The position numbers and the translations under genes are program-made. The notes under the pieces are model-generated. The model searched no databases and was not told the origin of the DNA. It saw only the letters and a list, made by a program, of their open reading frames with translations. Positions 1 to 5,807 of a stretch of 8,066 nt of DNA are shown here, in pieces. Numbering within the stretch: position 1 is the first letter of the stretch; each line of letters begins with the position of its first letter. This DNA is from an uncultured Collinsella sp. (GTDB taxonomy: Bacteria; Actinomycetota; Coriobacteriia; Coriobacteriales; Coriobacteriaceae), in the NCBI GenBank assembly GCA_900757465.1, contig CAAENY010000088.1, positions 1 to 8,066 on the forward strand. Direction: 5' to 3'.

Positions 1-569
1 CGCGCGCCGGCCAGCAGCAGTTTGCTGCCCCGCAGCAGCAGCGCCCCGCCGCCATGCCCCAGCAGCAGCCGACGCCTCGCGCCGCCGCTCCCGACCCGCT
101 TGCCGTGGCAGACCCCTTCGCGCCTAGCGTCCCCGACCCCGCCGCCGCACCCATCCCGGTGCCGCAGACCGTCTCGCGCGACTCGCTTGCCGGCATGGGC
201 GGAGCCGCCGCGACCGGTGCCGCCGTGGGCCTAGGCGCCGCAGCCGGCATCGCCTCCAACATGGCGAGCACTCGCGCCCCGCAGCGCCCGCTCGCCCAGC
301 TCGTCGACGTCGTGAGCGGCGAGAGCCATAGCATCACCTCCGCACAGGTGACCATCGGTCGCGAGCGCTCAGTTTCCGACATTGCCCTGCGCGACCCCAA
401 CGTGTCGCGCCGCCACGCCCAGCTCACCTTTACGGGCTCGGATTGGTCGATCGAGGACCTCAATTCCACCAACGGCACGCTCGTCAACAACCGCCGCATT
501 ACGCGCTGCCCGCTGCGCAACGGCGATCTGCTGACGTTTGGCCTGAGTACCTTTGAATTTAGGGGATAG
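1..569 (+). CDS. fhaA: FHA-domain protein, FhaA-like, 5' partial
   Basis: This is the C-terminal part of a phosphothreonine-binding FHA protein. The frame is open to the window edge (first full codon at base 3), so the ATG at 54 is probably internal and the true start lies upstream. The visible part begins with a Gln/Pro/Ala-rich linker containing three QQQ tracts (12-20, 33-41, 60-68). A Gly/Ala-rich segment follows at about 189-263, then a C-terminal FHA domain at about 288-566. The domain keeps the expected ligand-loop residues: Gly-Arg near 357, Ser-Arg-Arg-His near 405-416, and NSTNGT near 462-479. Mycobacterial FhaA has the same order: N-terminal domain, long disordered linker, C-terminal FHA. 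The first gene of this cluster fits fhaA, but the diagnostic N-terminal domain is outside the window. It probably docks onto threonine-phosphorylated wall-synthesis proteins at the membrane. Only 6 bases separate it from the next gene, implying co-transcription. Confidence 0.88.
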   Translation, partial: RAGQQQFAAPQQQRPAAMPQQQPTPRAAAPDPLAVADPFAPSVPDPAAAPIPVPQTVSRDSLAGMGGAAATGAAVGLGAAAGIASNMASTRAPQRPLAQLVDVVSGESHSITSAQVTIGRERSVSDIALRDPNVSRRHAQLTFTGSDWSIEDLNSTNGTLVNNRRITRCPLRNGDLLTFGLSTFEFRG

Positions 570-575
570 TCGCTT

Positions 576-992
576 ATGAACATCGATATCGTCCTTTTTG
601 CAGGCCGCATCGTCCTGGTCGCCCTGCTCTATATCTTCCTGTTCGCCGTCATGAAGACCGGCGTGGGACTTGTGCGCGGGCAGCGCCGCGACTCGGCTAT
701 CTGGACGATTGATGTGGACAAGGGTCCGCGCGGTATCCGCGGCATCCACGTAGACATGCTCGGCCCCGTCATCGTCGGTCGCTCGCCGTCTTCGGACATC
801 TGCATCAACGAACCGTTCGTCTCGGCCTCGCATGCGCGCTTTTCGCTGCAGGGCCCGGCGCTTATCATCGAGGACCTCAACTCGCTTAACGGCACGCTCG
901 TCAACGGCCGCCAGCTCGTGGAGCCCGCGACGCTGCGTGAGGGCGACGAAGTCCAGATTGGCGACGTGGTCATGAAGGTGAACCGTCGATGA
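576..992 (+). CDS. fhaB: Membrane-anchored FHA-domain protein, FhaB-like
   Basis: This is a 138-residue protein with an N-terminal hydrophobic segment (about residues 7-27), a short basic stretch, and a C-terminal FHA domain (about residues 60-138) that would face the cytoplasm. FHA landmarks are Gly-Arg at 68-69, Ser83/His86 and the NSLNGT loop at 102-107. The Arg usual after the conserved Ser (present in the upstream FHA protein) is Ala84 here, which could change ligand preference. Size, membrane anchor and position between fhaA and the phosphatase match FhaB (FipA) of mycobacteria, which links phosphosignalling to division and wall synthesis. The start at 576 has a good Shine-Dalgarno, AGGGGA at 561-566, which overlaps the end of the preceding gene. 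The stop codon overlaps the next start (ATGA at 989-992), so the phosphatase is probably translationally coupled to it. Confidence 0.92.
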   Translation: MNIDIVLFAGRIVLVALLYIFLFAVMKTGVGLVRGQRRDSAIWTIDVDKGPRGIRGIHVDMLGPVIVGRSPSSDICINEPFVSASHARFSLQGPALIIEDLNSLNGTLVNGRQLVEPATLREGDEVQIGDVVMKVNRR

Positions 993-2788
993 TCGACGAG
1001 GAGAACAAGTCCGCAACTATGACCGAGGCACCGGCCGCCGCCACAGCTGCGCCGGCCCACGCCGCTCCGGCGGGCTCCGCACCCGTGGAGCCCGAGGACA
1101 CCGTGTTCTCCCTGCCTCTTTCGCATGTAACGCATGATATTTCGGATCTAGCCGATAACGAGGACGAAGAGGATGCCGTAGCGGCGCCCATCGGCGCACA
1201 TGCTGCGGAACAGCCCACAGCGCCCGAAGCAACCCCGGCGCCGGCTCACTTTGCAGAGCCCGTCGCCGCGGCAATCAACGAGAGCACTGCGGTGTTTGCG
1301 GCACCCGAGCCCGCCGCGCCGGCGTTTCCCATAGCCCCGGCATCCGAGGTTGCGCCCGCGTCTACGCCGGCGCCCGAGCCTATAGACGTCAGCCCGCAAG
1401 ATGACGAGTCGACCGCCCGCGTTTCCGAGGAGCCCGACTCCCCGGACACCGGCGATTCCGAATCAAACGCCGAGACCGACACCGTCTCTCCCGGTGACAC
1501 AGCCGAAATCGACGTTGCCGCCGTTGAAGCCAAGCTCAAAGACCCCGGCTCGACCATGAGCTTTGAACCCCTGACCGAGGAGCGCATCGAGACCGACTCG
1601 ACCTATGATGCCGGCACCACCACGCAACTCATGTGGGGCGCCCGCTCCGACGTTGGCTGTGTGCGCCCGCACAATGAGGATTCCTACCTGGTGCAGTCGC
1701 CGCTCTTTTGCGTATGCGACGGCATGGGTGGTCACGCCGCCGGCGAGGTAGCCTCTTCTATCGCTGTCGAGACTATAGCCAAGACGGCCCCACAGTCCGC
1801 CGACGCAGCACGCCTGGCCGCAGCCGTCGAGGCAGCCAACGCCGCCGTAATCGAGGCGGCCCTGAACGGCCTGGGCAAGCCCGGCATGGGCTGCACAGCC
1901 ACCTGCGCCTATATCGAAAACGACACGCTCGCCATCGCCCACGTGGGTGACTCTCGCGCCTATCTGCTCCACGAGGGCACGCTCATCCGCGTGACCCGCG
2001 ACCACTCCTACGTGGAGGAGCTCGTGGACGCCGGCGAGATCACGGCAGACGAGGCTCGCGTCCACCCCAACCGTTCGGTCATCACCCGCGCGCTGGGCTC
2101 GGACCCCGCCATGTATGCCGACCACTTCACTCTGCATATCGAGGAAGGCGACCGCCTGGTCCTGTGCTCCGACGGCCTCTCGAGCATGATTCCCGATAGC
2201 GATATCGAGAACATCGCCACGCAGTCCTCAACCGCGCAAATCTGCGTCGACAACCTAGTGGACGCGGCGCTTGCCGCCGGCGGCCACGACAACGTGACCG
2301 TAGTAGTCGTTGACCTGGTTGACGATGGCGTCATGCGCGAGGCGCAACGCGTGCGTCGCCGCAACGTTACTATCGCCGCCATCCTGGCCCTCGTCTTTGT
2401 GCTGGCAGCTGGCATCTGGGCCTACACGGGTGTCACCGGCTCGTACTACCTGGGTACCTACCAGGGCAATGTCGCCGTCTGGCGCGGCCTGCCCGGCAAG
2501 CCGCTCGGACTCAAGCTCCACTGGCTCGAAAGCGAAACCAGCATTAAGCTGTCCGACCTGCCCGAAGACACGCAAAACCGCCTCAAGGCGGGCATTCCGC
2601 AAACAAGTGTCGACGATGCGCAGGACACGATATCCAAGTACCGCCACCAGATCGACGAGGAGCAGACCCGCCAGGTGATCGACGCGCAAACGATTCGCGA
2701 CAACACCAATCAGGGATCGACCTCCGAATCAGATTCCGAGAAAACCGCCGAACAGTCCGCCGAGGCCGAAGCCTCCGATAAGAATTAG
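989..2788 (+). CDS. pstP: PP2C-family Ser/Thr phosphatase, PstP-like, with long acidic N-terminal extension
   Basis: This is a 599-residue membrane-anchored protein phosphatase that should dephosphorylate PknB and its substrates. Residues 1-212 are a low-complexity Ala/Pro/Glu/Asp-rich extension with only five Lys/Arg. The PP2C catalytic domain spans about 213-447, with RPHNEDS (226-232), DGMGGH (244-249), GCTAT (301-305), HVGDSRAYL (318-326), CSDGLS (393-398) and DNVTV (434-438). These supply the usual acidic metal ligands, including D244, D395 and D434. A basic RVRRR stretch precedes one membrane helix (about 459-479). A roughly 120-residue outer domain follows, beginning GSYYLGTYQGN and typical of PstP proteins, and ends in a Ser/Glu-rich tail. 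Family members such as mycobacterial PstP usually start almost directly with the PP2C domain, so the N-terminus is unusual. The start at 989 is supported by GAAGGTG at 974-980 and the ATGA overlap. ATG 1019 is a weaker alternative. Confidence 0.95.
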   Translation: MIDEENKSATMTEAPAAATAAPAHAAPAGSAPVEPEDTVFSLPLSHVTHDISDLADNEDEEDAVAAPIGAHAAEQPTAPEATPAPAHFAEPVAAAINESTAVFAAPEPAAPAFPIAPASEVAPASTPAPEPIDVSPQDDESTARVSEEPDSPDTGDSESNAETDTVSPGDTAEIDVAAVEAKLKDPGSTMSFEPLTEERIETDSTYDAGTTTQLMWGARSDVGCVRPHNEDSYLVQSPLFCVCDGMGGHAAGEVASSIAVETIAKTAPQSADAARLAAAVEAANAAVIEAALNGLGKPGMGCTATCAYIENDTLAIAHVGDSRAYLLHEGTLIRVTRDHSYVEELVDAGEITADEARVHPNRSVITRALGSDPAMYADHFTLHIEEGDRLVLCSDGLSSMIPDSDIENIATQSSTAQICVDNLVDAALAAGGHDNVTVVVVDLVDDGVMREAQRVRRRNVTIAAILALVFVLAAGIWAYTGVTGSYYLGTYQGNVAVWRGLPGKPLGLKLHWLESETSIKLSDLPEDTQNRLKAGIPQTSVDDAQDTISKYRHQIDEEQTRQVIDAQTIRDNTNQGSTSESDSEKTAEQSAEAEASDKN

Positions 2789-2796
2789 AAAGGGAG
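2789..2796 (+). promoter_or_regulatory. Shine-Dalgarno site fixing the SEDS-PBP start at 2805
   Basis: AAAGGGAG ends 8 bases before the ATG at 2805. The longest open frame would start at a GTG at 2796, but that codon overlaps the Shine-Dalgarno itself, so it cannot use it. The nine-base-shorter protein beginning MSRRNTELL is therefore preferred. The sequence before this start (AGGGAG, 4 bases, GCTTATGA) resembles that before fhaB. Confidence 0.75.
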
Positions 2797-2804
2797 TGCC
2801 GCTT

Positions 2805-5675
2805 ATGAGTCGCCGCAACACCGAGCTGCTCTTGCTCATCGCCTCGGCGTTCCCCGTCATCCTGCTGTATGCGATGTACGTGCTCACCGCGGGCGCTGCC
2901 ATCTCCTTTGAGACGCTCGCCGTACCGATCGGCCTCTTTGCCGCCTTTGCCGCGGCCCACATTGCCGTGCGCATCTTGGCGCCCGGTGCCGACCCCGCCA
3001 TCCTACCCATCGTATTTATACTTTCGGGCATCGGTATCACGTTCGTGACACGCCTCGCCCCCGCTCTCGCCATCTCACAGCTCATCATCCTGTTTGTCTC
3101 GGTGGCCCTGATGGTGGGAACGCTCGCACTGGTCAAAAACCTCGACGTGGTCATGCGCTACAAGTACACCTTTGGCATTATCGGCATCATCCTGCTGATG
3201 CTGCCCATCTTTATCGGCACCACGATCTCGGGCTCCAAGCTGTGGATTCGCATCGCGGGCTTTACCATCCAGCCCGGCGAGTTCGCCAAGGTCTTTATCG
3301 TGCTGTTCCTGGCCGGGTACCTGGCCGAGAACCGCGAGCTGCTCTCCATCTCCAACCGCAAGATCTTAGGTCTTAAGATCCCTCGCCTGCGACTGCTGCT
3401 GCCGCTGTTTGCCGTGTGGGGTGTGTGCCTGCTCGTCGTCGTCTTCGAACGCGATCTGGGTTCGGCCGTGCTGTTCTACACCATCTTCTTGCTGATGCTC
3501 TACGTTGCCACGGGGCGCTTTTCGTATGTCGTTATCGGCCTTGCGCTCTTAGCCGTCGGAGCCGTGGGCGCCTACAAGTTCCTATCGCACGTTCAGGTGC
3601 GTTTCCAGGTTTGGGTCGATCCGTTTAAGGACGCCCAGGGCCAGGGCTACCAGATCGTCCAGTCGCTCTTCTCGCTTGCCGATGGCGGCCTGGTCGGTGT
3701 TGGCATCGGCAACGGCATGGCCAACAACATCCCTGTCGTCGAGTCCGACTTTATCTTCTCGGCTATCGGCGAAGAGATGGGCCTTTTGGGCGGCGGCGCC
3801 GTGCTCATCCTGTTTATGCTCTTTGCCGTTCGCGGCCTAACCACAGCTGCCCGCGCAAAGTCCGACCTTGCCGCCTTTAGCGCCACCGGTCTTACGGCAG
3901 CCATCAGCTTCCAGGCCTTTTTGATCGTGGGCGGCGTTACCCGCCTGATCCCGCTAACCGGCGTCACCCTGCCCTTTATGAGCCAGGGCGGCTCCTCGCT
4001 GCTGGCGAGCTTTATCATCGTCGCACTCCTGCTGCGCGCCGGTGACGAGGCGACCGGACGCGAGGCCGAGCTTACCGGCACCGGCACCATGGCCGCCATC
4101 ACCGACGATCAGGTCGCATCTGCCGCCGCCCCGACGGGCACGCGCTTTGCCGCCTCGTCTTCCTACGGCAGCGGCAGCCATTCCGTCGGCTCGCGCATGC
4201 GCCGTCGCCTGCTCGACACGCCTGAATCCGGTGTGCTCGGCCGCGTTGCGCTCGCCAACCGTCTAACCCGCGCGGTGCTCGCCTTTACGGCGCTGTTCGC
4301 CATCCTTATCGGCAACCTCACCTATGTCCAGGTCATTAAGGCCAAGGACTATCAGGACATGCCGACCAACAACCACACCATCGCCCGCTCCAAGTACATC
4401 CAGCGCGGCTCCATCATCACGTCCGACGGCGTGACGCTGGCCGAGTCGCTGCAGCAGGAGGACGGCACCTACGTACGCTCCTACCCCAACGGTAACCTGG
4501 CAGCGCACGTGGTTGGCTACGTGAGCCAGCAGTATGGCACCACCGCCATCGAGAGCGTCATGAACGACACGCTCACCGGTTCTAAGGACTACTCCAGCTG
4601 GAACAACGCCATCGCGTCGCTCGCGGGCCAGACCCAGCCGGGCAACACCGCCAAGCTCACCATCGACTCGCGCATCCAGACGGCTGCTGAGCAGGCGCTC
4701 AAGGGCTTTAAGGGCGCTGTAGTGGTCATCGACCCGCGTACCGGCGCGGTGCTCGCATGTGCCAGCTCGCCCACCTACGACAACACCAACATCGATGCCC
4801 TGCTGCAGACGGGCGGCGGCGAGGACGGCTCCATGTACAATCGCGCCATGGACGCGCTGTACACGCCGGGCTCAACGTTTAAGGTCGTTACGCTTTCCGC
4901 GGCACTCGAGACCGGTACCGCCAGCCTTACCAGCACCTACCAGGCGCCCGGCTCCATGGACATCGGCAACGCACCGGTCACCAACTATGCCAACGAGAGC
5001 TACGGCACCATCAGCCTGCAGCAGGCCTTTGCCGTGTCCTCCAACGTCGTCTTTGGCCAGGTGGCAAACGAAGTTGGCGCAAACACGCTCGTGCAGTTTG
5101 CCAACGCCTTTGGCTACGGCCAAAAGCTCGGCCAGGACCTGACCTCCGCGGCCTCCATCATGGCCGACCCGTCGCTCATGACCGAGTGGGAGACCGCCTG
5201 GGCCGGCGCCGGCCAGCCTGTCGGCATGGACCACACGCCCGGCCCGCAGACCACCGTCATGCAAAACGCCGTGATTGCCGCCGCCATCGCTAACAGCGGC
5301 GTGGTCATGGACCCGTACTTTGTAGCCCAGGTACTCGCCCCGGACGGAACCGTGGTCAAGACCACGCAGTCCCGCTCGCTGGGTCAGGCCGTCAGCTCCG
5401 CCACGGCCGACCAGGTCAAGCAGGCCATGCTTGCCGTCGTCCAGTCCGGCACCGGCACCGATGCCCAAATCCCCGGCGTCAAGGTCGCCGGCAAGACTGG
5501 CTCGGCCGAGACCGGCGGCACCAACGTCAACTCGATGTTCGTTGGCTTTGCACCTTACGATTCACCCACGGTCGCTATCTCGGTGGCCTTGGAGGATTTC
5601 GACAAACACGACGTCAAGGCGGCCAAGATTGCCGGCATCGTCCTGACCGCGGCGCTTGCCGCACAGGGAGCGTGA
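2805..5675 (+). CDS. rodA-pbpA: SEDS peptidoglycan glycosyltransferase fused to class B penicillin-binding transpeptidase (RodA/FtsW-PbpA)
   Basis: This 956-residue protein should both polymerise and cross-link peptidoglycan. Residues 1 to about 412 form a multi-pass SEDS protein of about ten membrane helices. It has FERDLGSA near 214-221, the loop WVDPFKDAQGQGYQ near 270-283 (D276 is the likely catalytic Asp by family alignment), ESDFIFSAIGEE near 313-324 and a PFMSQGGSS motif near 390-398. A roughly 70-residue cytoplasmic Ala/Ser/Thr/Gly linker follows, then a new membrane helix (about 486-507) and a class B PBP. The PBP has RGSI (534-537) and the transpeptidase triad STFK (Ser690, Lys693), SSN (745-747) and KTG (897-899). 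No PASTA domain is present. Both joined termini are cytoplasmic, so the topology is consistent. The frame is uninterrupted and codon use is uniform, so I read this as a true fusion of the adjacent rodA and pbpA of other Actinobacteria. It lies 16 bases after pstP, in the same operon. Confidence 0.95.
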   Translation: MSRRNTELLLLIASAFPVILLYAMYVLTAGAAISFETLAVPIGLFAAFAAAHIAVRILAPGADPAILPIVFILSGIGITFVTRLAPALAISQLIILFVSVALMVGTLALVKNLDVVMRYKYTFGIIGIILLMLPIFIGTTISGSKLWIRIAGFTIQPGEFAKVFIVLFLAGYLAENRELLSISNRKILGLKIPRLRLLLPLFAVWGVCLLVVVFERDLGSAVLFYTIFLLMLYVATGRFSYVVIGLALLAVGAVGAYKFLSHVQVRFQVWVDPFKDAQGQGYQIVQSLFSLADGGLVGVGIGNGMANNIPVVESDFIFSAIGEEMGLLGGGAVLILFMLFAVRGLTTAARAKSDLAAFSATGLTAAISFQAFLIVGGVTRLIPLTGVTLPFMSQGGSSLLASFIIVALLLRAGDEATGREAELTGTGTMAAITDDQVASAAAPTGTRFAASSSYGSGSHSVGSRMRRRLLDTPESGVLGRVALANRLTRAVLAFTALFAILIGNLTYVQVIKAKDYQDMPTNNHTIARSKYIQRGSIITSDGVTLAESLQQEDGTYVRSYPNGNLAAHVVGYVSQQYGTTAIESVMNDTLTGSKDYSSWNNAIASLAGQTQPGNTAKLTIDSRIQTAAEQALKGFKGAVVVIDPRTGAVLACASSPTYDNTNIDALLQTGGGEDGSMYNRAMDALYTPGSTFKVVTLSAALETGTASLTSTYQAPGSMDIGNAPVTNYANESYGTISLQQAFAVSSNVVFGQVANEVGANTLVQFANAFGYGQKLGQDLTSAASIMADPSLMTEWETAWAGAGQPVGMDHTPGPQTTVMQNAVIAAAIANSGVVMDPYFVAQVLAPDGTVVKTTQSRSLGQAVSSATADQVKQAMLAVVQSGTGTDAQIPGVKVAGKTGSAETGGTNVNSMFVGFAPYDSPTVAISVALEDFDKHDVKAAKIAGIVLTAALAAQGA

Positions 5676-5725
5676 TGCCCATGATCAAAGCGGATACTTG
5701 GGACGCGCCGCGGCCGATGAGCTAG
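5675..5725 (+). other. Possible 16-codon mini-ORF in the fusion-pknB spacer
   Basis: An ATG at 5675-5677 overlaps the stop of the preceding gene (TGATG), and a second ATG follows at 5681. Both lie just after AGGGAG (5665-5670), which is 4 and 10 bases upstream respectively. The frame runs for 16 codons to TAG at 5723, giving a peptide that starts MPMIKADTW. Its size, unusual amino acid mix and lack of recognisable relatives make coding uncertain. It could be a leader peptide, a relay for ribosomes toward pknB, a remnant of a lost gene, or chance. The rest of the spacer (5726-5795) shows no convincing promoter or terminator. Confidence 0.2.
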
Positions 5726-5795
5726 CGGCAACGCGCCACACGGCCCCAGCGGCCACATCGTAGGTACTACACACATCGTTGAGCGAATAGTTATG

Positions 5796-5802
5796 TTAGG
5801 AG
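5796..5802 (+). promoter_or_regulatory. Shine-Dalgarno site fixing the pknB start at 5808
   Basis: TTAGGAG ends 5 bases before the ATG at 5808. An upstream in-frame ATG at 5793 would place this ribosome-binding site inside the coding region, and it has no comparable site of its own. Starting at 5808 also gives a protein whose kinase domain begins a few residues in (MEQRVLGGRY), as in PknB homologues. Confidence 0.7.
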
Positions 5803-5807
5803 CAGGA

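Noticed and set aside
12..68. CAG triplet repeats as a DNA-level repeat element
   Set aside because: They encode QQQ tracts within a Gln/Pro-rich protein linker and are spaced in whole codons, so they are a coding low-complexity feature.
369..1016. 215-codon open frame on the minus strand
   Set aside because: It lies opposite the two FHA genes, has no domain resemblance and is explained by the G+C-rich codon pattern of the real + strand genes.
1463..2137. 224-codon open frame on the minus strand
   Set aside because: It is antisense to the PP2C catalytic domain, whose motifs are all intact. Its composition (Gly/Val/Arg/His-rich) is typical of antisense shadow frames.
2796..2804. GTG start at 2796 for the SEDS-PBP gene
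   Set aside because: The GTG overlaps the only good ribosome-binding site, which is ideally spaced for the ATG at 2805.
4872..5468. 198-codon open frame on the minus strand
   Set aside because: It is antisense to the transpeptidase domain, including its SxN region, with Gly/His-rich shadow composition.
5707..5729. GCCGC/GCGGC inverted repeat in the spacer as a terminator
   Set aside because: Only a 5-bp stem with a 13-base loop and no following T-run. It is expected by chance in DNA this G+C-rich.
5726..5795. Possible dedicated pknB promoter
   Set aside because: I found no -35/-10 pair with reasonable match and spacing. Read-through from the upstream genes is the simpler assumption.
5793..5807. 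ATG start at 5793 for pknB
   Set aside because: It has no good ribosome-binding site of its own and would place AGGAG inside the gene. ATG 5808 is better placed.
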